Under the pieces are notes generated by a model that had not been told where the DNA came from, searched no databases, and was given only the letters and a program-made list of their open reading frames with translations. Below are positions 31,067 through 39,169 of a stretch of DNA of 45,078 nt, one piece after another. Positions within the stretch are counted from its first letter, which is position 1. Each line of letters opens with the position of its first letter. This DNA is from UBA4877 sp002399285. Its GTDB lineage: Bacteria; Bacillota; Thermoanaerobacteria; Thermoanaerobacterales; UBA4877. The position numbers and the translations under genes were made by a program. The stretch lies in NCBI GenBank assembly GCA_036771835.1, contig DAIPGN010000017.1, positions 1 to 45,078 of the forward strand, read 5' to 3'.

Positions 31067-32428
31067 CTATAGATTACTTTTAATATCCTCTTCATTTTTC
31101 AAACTGGCGAAATACTTCAGCGCCTCGTCGTTTCTGCCCATTTTATAATAGAGATTGCCCAGCGAATCGGCAAGTAGCGATTTTTCTTTTTCCGCATCCA
31201 CATCGGCGACAAAAGATTTTGCGGTTTTATAGGCCTCCTCGGCCTTATCATATTCCTCAAGTCCGGTAAGGGCATCGCCCATAAGGCGGTAGACCCTGCA
31301 TCTTTCTCCGTAGTAATTGGTACTCTGGGAAAGTAATTTATCCGCAGTTTCCAGCTGTTTTAAGGCCGGGCCGTATTTTTTATTTATCAGGTTGATTCTG
31401 GCAATTTCCGTTATATTAAAAGCGGAAAACTCGTGCATATTCAGCGCCTTATATATCTCCATGCTCTTTTCAAAGTTTTTCAGGGCCAAGTCGTATTGTT
31501 TCATATCTACATATATATAGCCAATGTAATTGTACTCTTTGGCTATCTCTTCCTTAAGGCCGAATATGTTGTTTATGAATATTGCCCGCCGTATATTTTT
31601 AACTGCGTCCTTGTATTCATTGAGGTAATAGCTTGTAAAACCTATGCCGTGATAACATGATCCTATATACTTTACAAGGCCGTGTTCCTTGGAGAATTCC
31701 ATGCACATCATGAAATAATCTCTGGCCTTTACATAATTGTTTACCTTGATCAGCAGATTGGCGATGTTCAAAAGCATCTTTGCCTTGAGGTCGTCCAGTT
31801 CGAGGTTGTTTGTTTCGATTATGTCCACGCCTTTTTCCAAAGACCTTAGGGCCTTTAGATACCTTTCCATCCTCCAGTAACATGTACCCACCTGATAGTA
31901 TAAGTATGCGGCATACTGCAGGTTGTCATCAGTGCTTGTCAGGCTTCCTATGACCTCATCAAATATATCTGCGGCCTGTTTATAGTCTTTCATCTCCGAA
32001 TGGCAGGTAACTGTGAGAGATTTTGCCTTGATATATCTGGGGTCCTCAGGATCAAATTCATTTAAAAAATTTTCCAGCATGGGCAGGGCTTCTTTATAAT
32101 TGTTGTTCCTGATCAGCCGTTCGGCTTCAATGAAGGAAAGATAGCTATTGTTTAACTTGTCCAGTTTGTCGATCAAATTGGATTTTTCGTCATACTCTGG
32201 ATCGAGAAAATATGAAAGCGGTACGCCCAGTACCCTTCCCAGATAGGTAAGCGCTTTTACGGAGGGATAAATATTGCCGACTTCAAGCTGGCTTATATAG
32301 CCAACGGTAAATTCGTCGCCTGCTATATCACGCTGCCTCATCCTGAGTTCACGTCTTTTTTTGCGTATTCTCCGTCCGATTTCCTTGGAGTCAATGATCA
32401 AGTTAAGGTCAATATCTTCCATTTCCAT
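31067..32428 (-). CDS. HTH-TPR regulator, RRNPP-like peptide receptor candidate
   Basis: ~453-residue protein. An XRE-type helix-turn-helix at residues ~15-75 (IGRRIRKKRRELRMRQRDIA, GYISQLEVGNIYPSVKALTYLGRVL) is followed by ~370 residues of tandem TPR helices with typical A/Y/G spacing (YYQVGTCYWRMERYLKALRS, YIGYIYVDMKQYDLALKNFE, GNLYYKMGRNDEALKYF). This is the architecture of RRNPP receptors (PlcR, NprR, Rgg, AimR, Qss) that bind re-imported signal peptides. ATG 32428 with GGGGGA is preferred over 32443. The gene has an extended -10 (TGTTATAAT, 32466-32474 minus) and diverges from a secreted repeat peptide gene 283 bp away. Ligand identity is inference. Confidence 0.82.
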   Translation of the reverse strand: MEMEDIDLNLIIDSKEIGRRIRKKRRELRMRQRDIAGDEFTVGYISQLEVGNIYPSVKALTYLGRVLGVPLSYFLDPEYDEKSNLIDKLDKLNNSYLSFIEAERLIRNNNYKEALPMLENFLNEFDPEDPRYIKAKSLTVTCHSEMKDYKQAADIFDEVIGSLTSTDDNLQYAAYLYYQVGTCYWRMERYLKALRSLEKGVDIIETNNLELDDLKAKMLLNIANLLIKVNNYVKARDYFMMCMEFSKEHGLVKYIGSCYHGIGFTSYYLNEYKDAVKNIRRAIFINNIFGLKEEIAKEYNYIGYIYVDMKQYDLALKNFEKSMEIYKALNMHEFSAFNITEIARINLINKKYGPALKQLETADKLLSQSTNYYGERCRVYRLMGDALTGLEEYDKAEEAYKTAKSFVADVDAEKEKSLLADSLGNLYYKMGRNDEALKYFASLKNEEDIKSNL

Positions 32429-32465
32429 AATTTTATCCCCCATTTAACAATTATTTATAGTTATC

Positions 32466-32474
32466 ATTATAACA
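32466..32474 (-). promoter_or_regulatory. Extended -10 of the HTH-TPR regulator gene
   Basis: TGTTATAAT on the minus strand (TG-N-TATAAT), 37 bases before the predicted start codon. No good -35 is visible, as is usual for extended -10 promoters. Confidence 0.55.
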
Positions 32475-32618
32475 CATATTTTAAATTATGGGAAAAATAT
32501 TTTTTTATTATTGAAGGTATTTTAATGTTCCACGCCGTTTAATATCATTTAGTGATAACAAATAAAATGTGCTTCCAAAAGTTTTAAAATTTAGCATATA
32601 TAAGTATGTATATACTAT

Positions 32619-32684
32619 TTGTTGAACAATAGAAATTTTGAAATTATTATTGACAATTATATTTGTTAAATATAAAATTATAAT
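32619..32684 (+). promoter_or_regulatory. Promoter and possible operator of the repeat-peptide gene
   Basis: TTGACA at 32650-32655 is followed after 17 bp by TAAAAT (32673-32678). Upstream, TTGTTGAACAA (32619-32629) is a small palindrome embedded in CTAT..ATAG; it ends 20 bp before the -35, a typical place for an activator site. Assignment to the neighbouring HTH-TPR protein is inference. Confidence 0.5.
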
Positions 32685-32711
32685 ATAAACAAAAGAAAGG
32701 GGGTTGTAAAT

Positions 32712-33077
32712 ATGAAAGCTAAGCTTACAATACTTACTGCACTGCTTCTTGTGGCACTGGCCGTATTACCGGCGGCAGGCGCAAAGACTGCAGGCCCCAT
32801 AATAGAGCCATATGGACAAAACGTCAAAAATGCAGGTTTGATCATCGAACCGTATGGACACAATGCCAAACTTGCAGGCCTGATCATAGAGCCGTATGGG
32901 CACACAGTCACGCCGAACGGTCTGATCATCGAACCATATGGACATAATGCCGAACTTGCAGGCCTGATCATAGAGCCATATGGACACACAGTCACGCCGA
33001 ACGGTTTGATCATCGAACCGTATGGACACACAGTTACGCCGAACGGTCTGATCATAGAGCCATATAGCCTAGGCTAA
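32712..33077 (+). CDS. Secreted tandem-repeat peptide precursor (seven IIEPY units)
   Basis: 121-residue protein of unrecognised family. Residues 1-24 are a Sec signal peptide (MKAKLTILTALLLVALAVLP, AxA site at AAGA). The rest is seven head-to-tail 14-residue units beginning at residues 25, 39, 53, 67, 81, 95 and 109. Each has the core (A/N)G(L/P)IIEPY(G/S), usually followed by GH, joined by linkers KTA, KNA, KLA, TPN, ELA, TPN, TPN. No lipobox, anchor or other domain is present. AAAGGGGG precedes the ATG. It diverges from an HTH-TPR regulator and is followed by two terminators. A multi-copy signalling peptide precursor is the favoured reading; a structural secreted repeat protein is the alternative. 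Confidence 0.8.
   Translation: MKAKLTILTALLLVALAVLPAAGAKTAGPIIEPYGQNVKNAGLIIEPYGHNAKLAGLIIEPYGHTVTPNGLIIEPYGHNAELAGLIIEPYGHTVTPNGLIIEPYGHTVTPNGLIIEPYSLG
32784..33074 (+). repeat. Seven tandem 42 bp coding repeats
   Basis: Units begin at 32784, 32826, 32868, 32910, 32952, 32994 and 33036; the last is 39 bp. Codons for the IIEPY core alternate between ATC ATC GAA (units 2, 4, 6) and ATC ATA GAG (units 3, 5, 7), revealing an 84 bp dimer as the duplicated block. Confidence 0.9.
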
Positions 33078-33086
33078 GTTTCAAAT

Positions 33087-33116
33087 AAAACTGCCGTCAA
33101 ATTTGACGGCAGTTTT
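33087..33116 (+). terminator. Terminator 1 after the repeat-peptide gene
   Basis: A perfect palindrome AAAACTGCCGTCAAA / TTTGACGGCAGTTTT. It is related in sequence to the terminator at 39170 on the other side of the cellobiose PTS operon. Confidence 0.8.
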
Positions 33117-33121
33117 GGTTT

Positions 33122-33158
33122 AAAGACAGAGTATCGGAAGGATACTTTGTCTTTTTTT
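33122..33158 (+). terminator. Terminator 2 after the repeat-peptide gene
   Basis: Stem AAAGACAGAGTATC / GATACTTTGTCTTT, loop GGAAG, followed by TTTTT; a strong rho-independent terminator directly behind the first. Confidence 0.85.
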
Positions 33159-33338
33159 ATATAGGAAGATGTGAAAACAATACAATGTTTATATATATAA
33201 AATTTATAAGGTGTTATAAATTTTACTGTTGTAATTCTATGTTGTTTTAAGTGGGCTTCCTCTATGAAGAGGAAATTTATTTGATGGCATAATTTGAATA
33301 ATAGATATAGAATGATAATTAAGGATCCGGTGATGTAA

Positions 33339-35285
33339 ATGGAATATGGAAGGCAAAAGAATATATTCTTATGTCTGTTAAATTCTTTAATAGGTTTGTC
33401 GGGAAAAGAATTAGCCGGGATGTTTGGTGTAAGTTCAAGAACTATTAGATCAGATATTAAGTTCCTGAATGATTTTTTGAAAGGCTACGGCATCAGGATC
33501 TGTTCATCAAAGCAGCAGGGATATTTTATACCGAAAGATCAAAAGAGTATAGGATTATCGATAGCCGAAGAGGTTTTTGGAAGGGAGGAAACGTTGGCTA
33601 AACTCCCTGTCACCCCATCGGGAAGGTTTATCTTTATATTACTCAAGCTAGCCTTTGCAAAGGATTATATATCTATGGAAGATTTTGCGGAAATGCTGTT
33701 TGTTTCAAAGACAGCTGTCTATCTTGATGTAAAAAATATAATCAGGTTTTTAGATGATTACACAAATTTACAGCTGGAGATTTCTCCAATAAAAGGGCTT
33801 AAATTAAATGGAGATGAAAGGACCAAAAGATTTTTAATTTCTAATGTGCTTAAAAAGGATAATGGAAATGAAAGGCTCATGTTGGGCAGAAGTCTATGCT
33901 ATGTTTTTGACGATGATATAAATTTAAATAAGGATATATTGTTTTTGTATGAAACCATTATAAATATCTTAAATAAATTTGGATATATCCTGACTGATGA
34001 CGATGTAAACCTGCTGGTAAATGATATCTTTATCAGTGTAAAAAGAATCAAAATGGGTTTTGCTATAGAAAATGAGGCGGCAAAAGTTGAAGATCTGACC
34101 ATTGCAAAAGCTATAAAGCATGAAATTGAAGGTTATTTTAATGTTTCTCTGGATAAAAGGGAACTGGAATTCTTTCAACAGAGTTTTAATACCAAAAGGG
34201 TACTGGACATTACTGAAAAGGGTTGTGTCCTAAAGGAAGATGCTGAAGATATAGCAGAGGAATTTATAAGTGAGATCAAAAACAAATTCAACATTGATTT
34301 TTCTGGAAACGCTAAGTTTAAAAGAAATTTATTGCTTCATATAAGCCCTATGATTGAAAGAATAAAGGCGGATTTTTTTGAGGAAAATCCTCTTAAAAAT
34401 CAAATAAAGACGAGTTATCCTTTTGCCTTTGAAATCGCTACGCTTATAGTTCCGATAATCAAAAGAAAATTAAATGTGATAATAAATGAAGCGGAAGTTT
34501 CATATATAGCCATGCATGTTGCCGTAGCTCTAGATAAAATAGACAACAAAACAAATATTGTCATTATATGCGGCTCCGGCCTGGGTACTGCTCAGTTTGT
34601 AAACAGCAAAATAGCATCCTATTATGGAGAACGGGTCAATATACTGGGGTATTATCCTGTATATAAGCTGGACAGTATTTTAGAGGGAGAATACGGACAA
34701 GTTGATTTAATAATCTCAACCATCCCGTTAGTAACGAAAAAGAATGTACCGGTAGTACAGGTAAATCCCTTGATTACTAATGAAGACTTAAACAGGCTGA
34801 AGTACTATATAGGTAACCCTCGGATGATTGCCGAAAAGGCAAATGAAAACGGCGTAAGCCGTGAATTCTTTGAAGATAAATTATTTGTTTTTTTTGAGGA
34901 GGAAATCGATTTTTTTAATGTTGTATTAAAGCTCACGGAGAGGCTTAAGATGCAGGGATATATAGATGATACTAAGGCCTTTTATTCTTCGGTTGTTAAG
35001 AGGGAGAAGCTGTTTTCAACAGCTTTGGATAACATGGTGGCAATACCTCATTCTATGGAATCCATGTCCAGGAGGACAGTGGTAGTTGTTGGCGTACTTA
35101 AAGATCCTGTCATGCATGACGGAAAAAAGGTAAAAATTGTTCTGCTGATTGCTTTTAATGTGAAGGAAGATGAAAAGATAAAAAGATTATATAAGCTGCT
35201 TCAGAAAATAGCAGAATCTGAAGATATCATAGAAGATATATCGAGGTCTACGAATTTTCAAGAATTCATATCAAGTATGGATTAA
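33339..35285 (+). CDS. licR: LicR/BglG-type PRD transcriptional activator
   Basis: 648-residue PTS-regulated activator. Two N-terminal HTH domains (LSGKELAGMFGVSSRTIRSD ~19-38 and MEDFAEMLFVSKTAVYLD ~113-130) precede two PRD domains (~190-400, with IAMHVAVALDK). A EIIB-like domain with Cys in IIICGSGLGTAQFV-type sequence (~410) and a C-terminal EIIA-like domain with MVAIPHSME (~565) follow. PTS phosphorylation of these domains sets activity according to sugar flux. It directly precedes a cellobiose-type EIIC, IIA, IIB and a 6-phospho-beta-glucosidase, its probable targets. Confidence 0.88.
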   Translation: MEYGRQKNIFLCLLNSLIGLSGKELAGMFGVSSRTIRSDIKFLNDFLKGYGIRICSSKQQGYFIPKDQKSIGLSIAEEVFGREETLAKLPVTPSGRFIFILLKLAFAKDYISMEDFAEMLFVSKTAVYLDVKNIIRFLDDYTNLQLEISPIKGLKLNGDERTKRFLISNVLKKDNGNERLMLGRSLCYVFDDDINLNKDILFLYETIINILNKFGYILTDDDVNLLVNDIFISVKRIKMGFAIENEAAKVEDLTIAKAIKHEIEGYFNVSLDKRELEFFQQSFNTKRVLDITEKGCVLKEDAEDIAEEFISEIKNKFNIDFSGNAKFKRNLLLHISPMIERIKADFFEENPLKNQIKTSYPFAFEIATLIVPIIKRKLNVIINEAEVSYIAMHVAVALDKIDNKTNIVIICGSGLGTAQFVNSKIASYYGERVNILGYYPVYKLDSILEGEYGQVDLIISTIPLVTKKNVPVVQVNPLITNEDLNRLKYYIGNPRMIAEKANENGVSREFFEDKLFVFFEEEIDFFNVVLKLTERLKMQGYIDDTKAFYSSVVKREKLFSTALDNMVAIPHSMESMSRRTVVVVGVLKDPVMHDGKKVKIVLLIAFNVKEDEKIKRLYKLLQKIAESEDIIEDISRSTNFQEFISSMD

Positions 35286-35315
35286 AATAAATTATATATC
35301 TAAGGAGGGAGTATT

Positions 35316-36608
35316 TTGGAAGGATTGATGAATTATTTGGAAGAAAGATTAGTGCCGTTAGCCAGAAAATTGGACCAGAATAGATATTTAACTGCGGTCA
35401 GGGATGGCTTTTTTGCAGTAATGCCCTTACTGATAATAGGCTCATTATTTCTTTTAATACCATATATTCCAAGTGTGGCATATCAAAATTTTATGGCGGG
35501 TGTATTTGGCGAAAATTGGGTCAACTATATTTTAATTCCATATAATGCTACTATGAACCTGATGACTATTTTCGTAATCGTCGGCATGGCTAAAAGTTTG
35601 GGTAATTCTTTTGGCATTGATGATATAACAAGCATTGTAACATCTCTTGTTGCGTTTTTCATTTTGACGCCTACGATAGAATTTGGAGAAAACGGTGCCA
35701 AAGGATTGCCTGTTGATAATTTTACGGCAGTTGGACTATTTCTCGGGATACTTACTACTATGTTATCGCTGAAGATATTTTCGGTAATAAATAATAAGGG
35801 CTGGACCATTAAAATGCCCGAAAGTGTTCCCGGAAATGTAGCTACCTCATTTAGTGCGTTAGTACCGGAGCTGTTTGTTTTTATAGTATTTACAATTATT
35901 AGAATCGTTTTTTCCTTTACAAGCTATGAAACGGTACAAACGTTTATATATGCCATACTCCAAAGGCCGCTAACTAATATAGGTGGGAATTTGTTTTTCC
36001 TGATTATAGTGGTTATTTTTCAACAAATATTATGGCTCTTTGGTATCCACGGTTCTAATGTAACCGATGGTATTACGAAACCAATTATGTTTGCACAAAC
36101 AGCGGAAAATGCTGCGGCTTTTGCAGCAGGTAAGGCTCTGCCTAATATTTTAAATTATCAATTTTATGTAAACTTTGTATGTATTGGCGGAGCAGGTGCA
36201 ACGTTAGCATTGGTTTTAATAATGTTGTTTTATGCCAAGTCAGAAAGATACAAATCATTGAGCAAATTATCGCTTGGTGCGGGTATCTTCAATATTAATG
36301 AACCGGTAATCTTTGGACTCCCCGTTGTATTAAATCCGGTTATATTTATACCTTTTCTGATAGCACCATTGGTAAACATAATATTGACTTATTTTGTAAT
36401 GGCAGTAGGTATTGTCCCGCTGGTAAATGGAATCAATATTCAGTGGACAACGCCTCCTATTTTATCAGGATTGATTTTGTGCGGATGGCGAGGCGCTCTG
36501 TGGCAGGCATTGCTGATAATAATCGACGGGCTCATTTATTATCCGTTTTTCAGAGTGATTGATAAACTGGAGATGGAAAAGCAGTCTGCACCGAGCGAAG
36601 CAAAGTAA
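35316..36608 (+). CDS. PTS lactose/cellobiose-type EIIC permease
   Basis: 430-residue membrane protein of the Lac family with about ten hydrophobic segments. The N-terminus LEERLVPLARKLDQNRYLTAVRDGFFAVMPLLIIGS is characteristic. FGIHGSNVTDG (~245) and FNINEPVIFGLPVVLNPV (~325) are the conserved substrate-binding parts. It imports and phosphorylates a beta-glucoside such as cellobiose together with the downstream EIIA and EIIB. It starts at TTG 35316 with AAGGAGGG; ATG 35328 is the alternative. Confidence 0.92.
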   Translation: MEGLMNYLEERLVPLARKLDQNRYLTAVRDGFFAVMPLLIIGSLFLLIPYIPSVAYQNFMAGVFGENWVNYILIPYNATMNLMTIFVIVGMAKSLGNSFGIDDITSIVTSLVAFFILTPTIEFGENGAKGLPVDNFTAVGLFLGILTTMLSLKIFSVINNKGWTIKMPESVPGNVATSFSALVPELFVFIVFTIIRIVFSFTSYETVQTFIYAILQRPLTNIGGNLFFLIIVVIFQQILWLFGIHGSNVTDGITKPIMFAQTAENAAAFAAGKALPNILNYQFYVNFVCIGGAGATLALVLIMLFYAKSERYKSLSKLSLGAGIFNINEPVIFGLPVVLNPVIFIPFLIAPLVNIILTYFVMAVGIVPLVNGINIQWTTPPILSGLILCGWRGALWQALLIIIDGLIYYPFFRVIDKLEMEKQSAPSEAK

Positions 36609-36619
36609 AATGAAAACAT

Positions 36620-36646
36620 GAGGACTTCATCATACCCGAAGTCCTC
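36620..36646 (+). terminator. Terminator inside the PTS operon, after EIIC
   Basis: Stem GAGGACTTC / GAAGTCCTC with an 8-9 base loop is followed by GATTTTCTTTT. It may attenuate expression of the distal genes. Confidence 0.75.
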
Positions 36647-36766
36647 GATTTTCTTTTGAGTTTGCTGGATGTTAGAATATATAAAAAAGGCAGGTATTAC
36701 AGATGAGAGATTTAGGACGAGTTTTCAAAGATAAAGGACATGCGGTTGGATATGGCGTCTTTTTAG

Positions 36767-37018
36767 GTTGTACTCCAGGATGATATTACAGAATTGGAAA
36801 AAACAATATTATTGGATGAGATCCACTTTAGGAGGGGAGATATACTTATAGAAAGTGATGATTACGGAAACTGCAAGGGAGAGCTGAAAATAGCTCTAAA
36901 GGATTTTAAAAATACCGGCGAATCCAATATTATTGCAAAAAATAAGCAGGATGAGGTTTTTATATTGGACTATATAAAACCTTACCAAAAATTTAACTTT
37001 ATAGCGGATAATGTTTAG
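36767..37018 (+). pseudogene. C-terminal remnant of a MupG/DUF871-family protein
   Basis: An open frame of ~84 codons reads DDITELEKTILLDEIHFRRGDILIESDDYG-like sequence, then KGELKIALKDF and FILDYIKPYQKFNFI. This matches the C-terminal domain of DUF871 proteins (MupG-type 6-phospho-sugar hydrolases): GDI.I...YG.Y.GELQIALKDL...LLDYI.P...F.F. The ~270-residue catalytic barrel is missing. A short ATG-led piece in another frame (36703-36783) precedes it. The remnant lies between EIIC and EIIA, so the operon once encoded another phospho-sugar enzyme. Confidence 0.7.
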
Positions 37019-37043
37019 ATAAGACTTTTTTAGGAGTGGTCAG

Positions 37044-37373
37044 ATGGAAAAAGATGCAGATCAGGCTTTAATAGAAGTTGTAATGGATATTATAATCAAT
37101 GCGGGAAACGCAAAATCTTATGCAATGGATTCTATAAGAGCTGCTAAAAAATTTGATTTTGATACGGCTGAAGAAAAATTTAAATCCGCTAAGGATGCTG
37201 AGCTTTCCGCTCATAATGCACAGACAAAGCTGCTGGCTAGGGACTCTGATGAGCAGGGGATAGAATTGAATTTATTGGTTGTTCATGCACAGGATCATTT
37301 AATGAATTGTATAACATTTAATGATACTGCAAGGGAAATTATTGATTTATATAAAACAATTAAAAAAGCTTAA
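37044..37373 (+). CDS. PTS lactose/cellobiose-type EIIA
   Basis: 109-residue three-helix EIIA of the Lac family. The phosphorylated histidine is in NLLVVHAQDHLMN near residue 78; the N-terminal helix reads EVVMDIIINAGNAKSYAMDSI. It transfers phosphate from HPr to the EIIB encoded 13 bp downstream. TAGGAG precedes the ATG. Confidence 0.92.
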   Translation: MEKDADQALIEVVMDIIINAGNAKSYAMDSIRAAKKFDFDTAEEKFKSAKDAELSAHNAQTKLLARDSDEQGIELNLLVVHAQDHLMNCITFNDTAREIIDLYKTIKKA

Positions 37374-37386
37374 GGAGGCATTAAAT

Positions 37387-37692
37387 ATGAAGAAGATATT
37401 TTTGTTATGTACAGCAGGTATGTCAACCAGCTTATTGGTAAATAAGATGAAGGAAGCCGCGAAGAAACATGGTTACCAATATGATATAGAGGCAACATCC
37501 TTAGCTAATTTGAAAGATATACAGCAGAAAGCAGATCTTATATTGTTGGCGCCTCAAGTTAGGTTTGATAAAGAGAGGGTAGAAAAATCAGTTAAAGATA
37601 TCCCTGTAGATATAGTGGATATGACTGCTTATGGAATGATGGATGGAGAAAAAGTATTAAATCAGGTCAGAAAGCTGCTTGGAGATCAATAA
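37387..37692 (+). CDS. PTS lactose/cellobiose-type EIIB
   Basis: 101-residue EIIB. The phosphorylated Cys8 is in IFLLCTAGMSTSLLV, followed by DLILLAPQVRFD, typical of cellobiose-family EIIB. AAGGAGG precedes ATG 37387; longer in-frame starts would overlap the EIIA gene and are rejected. Works with the adjacent EIIA and EIIC. Confidence 0.93.
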   Translation: MKKIFLLCTAGMSTSLLVNKMKEAAKKHGYQYDIEATSLANLKDIQQKADLILLAPQVRFDKERVEKSVKDIPVDIVDMTAYGMMDGEKVLNQVRKLLGDQ

Positions 37693-37713
37693 TAAATTTG
37701 ACAGGAGGTAATT

Positions 37714-39165
37714 ATGAGTTACGATAGATTTCCAAAAAAGTTTTTATGGGGAGGCGCAACATCCGCCTGCCAGATAGAGGGCGCTTATGATGTAGATGGC
37801 AGAGGCCTTTCTATAGCAGATATATTGAGGTTTATTCCAAAAGAAGAAAGAAGCGGTGACAGACCTCTCAATATAACAAGAGAAGAAGTAAAAAAACTAT
37901 TAAGAAACGAAAATAACTATTATTTTCCTAAAAGGAATGGAATAGATTTTTATCACACTTATAAGGAAGACGTAAAACTGTTTTACGAAATGGGCTTTAA
38001 TGTTTTCAGGCTGTCAATAAGCTGGAGCAGGATTTTTCCCAATGGAGATGATAAAAAGCCAAATGAAGAGGGACTTAAGTTTTATGATAATGTATTTGAC
38101 GAGTGCAGAAAATATAATATAAGGCCGCTGGTCACATTATCCCATTATGACACCCCGCTGAACCTGGCGTTAAAGTATAATGGATGGTCTGACAGAAGGC
38201 TGATTGATTTTTTCTTAAGGTATGCCAGGACAGTTTTTGAAAGATACAAGGATAAGGTGGATCTATGGCTGACCTTCAATGAGATCAACGTCATTGCAAA
38301 AAACCCTTATACCGGCGGCGGTGTGTTTACAGAGGATTGTGATGACCCTTTAAGTCTTTGCTACCAGGCTGCGCATCATCAGTTTGTGGCAAGCGCGTTG
38401 GCTACCAAGATAGCCCATGAAATAAATCCTGACAATAAGATAGGATGCATGCTGTCGAGAAACGCAATATATCCGGAAACTAACAATCCGCTGGATATCA
38501 TTAAGGCTCAGAGGTCAAATCAAATGAACCTGTTTTTTACGGATGTATGTGTGAGGGGACAGTATCCAGGATACATGCTTAGATATTTTAAAGAAAACAA
38601 TATTTCCATAAAGAAAGCGACTGGCGATGATGAGATTTTAAAGCTTTATCCGGTGGATTTTGTGTCGATAAGCTACTATAAATCCGTTACTGAAGGTACG
38701 GATTCTAATGCTGAAAGACTGCCGGACAGTTTATTTACCGGAGTGAAAAATCCATATTTAGAGACTACCGACTGGGGATGGCAGATAGATCCTATCGGAC
38801 TGAGATGGGTCTTGAATGATTTATATGATAGATACCAAAAACCGATTTTCATAGTGGAGAACGGACTTGGCACATATGACAAGGTAGAAGACGATAACAT
38901 GATACATGATGATTACCGGATCGATTATTTGAGAAAACATATAATGCAGATGAGAGAAGCTATAGAAGACGGAGTGGATGTGATGGGGTATACGACGTGG
39001 GGCCCCATTGATTTGGTAAGTGATTCTACATCGGAAATGTCGAAGAGATACGGCTTTATATATGTGGATATGGATGACTATGGCGGGGGAAGTTTGAAGA
39101 GATTAAAAAAAGATTCCTTCTTTTGGTACAAGGATGTTATAGAGTCCAATGGTGAAAGACTATAA
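37714..39165 (+). CDS. GH1 6-phospho-beta-glucosidase
   Basis: 483-residue family 1 glycosidase hydrolysing phosphorylated beta-glucosides imported by the PTS. The N-terminal signature is FLWGGATSACQIEGA (~10-24), the acid/base Glu is in WLTFNEINV (~187), and the nucleophile Glu is in PIFIVENGLGT (~385). Near the C-terminus, SEMSKRYGFIYVDMDDYGGG has the Ser/Lys/Tyr pattern of the phosphate-binding loop, supporting 6-phospho specificity. Last gene of the operon; GGAGG precedes the ATG and a terminator follows. Confidence 0.93.
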   Translation: MSYDRFPKKFLWGGATSACQIEGAYDVDGRGLSIADILRFIPKEERSGDRPLNITREEVKKLLRNENNYYFPKRNGIDFYHTYKEDVKLFYEMGFNVFRLSISWSRIFPNGDDKKPNEEGLKFYDNVFDECRKYNIRPLVTLSHYDTPLNLALKYNGWSDRRLIDFFLRYARTVFERYKDKVDLWLTFNEINVIAKNPYTGGGVFTEDCDDPLSLCYQAAHHQFVASALATKIAHEINPDNKIGCMLSRNAIYPETNNPLDIIKAQRSNQMNLFFTDVCVRGQYPGYMLRYFKENNISIKKATGDDEILKLYPVDFVSISYYKSVTEGTDSNAERLPDSLFTGVKNPYLETTDWGWQIDPIGLRWVLNDLYDRYQKPIFIVENGLGTYDKVEDDNMIHDDYRIDYLRKHIMQMREAIEDGVDVMGYTTWGPIDLVSDSTSEMSKRYGFIYVDMDDYGGGSLKRLKKDSFFWYKDVIESNGERL

Positions 39166-39169
39166 TAGT

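Noticed and set aside
32678..33055. Minus-strand ORF with repeats of CPYGSMIRP
   Set aside because: It is the shadow of the 42 bp coding repeats on the other strand; the plus frame has promoter, ribosome site and signal peptide.
32784..33074. Possible CRISPR array because of regularly spaced repeats
   Set aside because: The repeats are contiguous 42 bp coding units with no unique spacers and no cas genes nearby.
37321..37386. Longer start for the cellobiose EIIB gene
   Set aside because: It would overlap the EIIA gene by over 50 bases; ATG 37387 follows a strong AAGGAGG and gives the normal family N-terminus.
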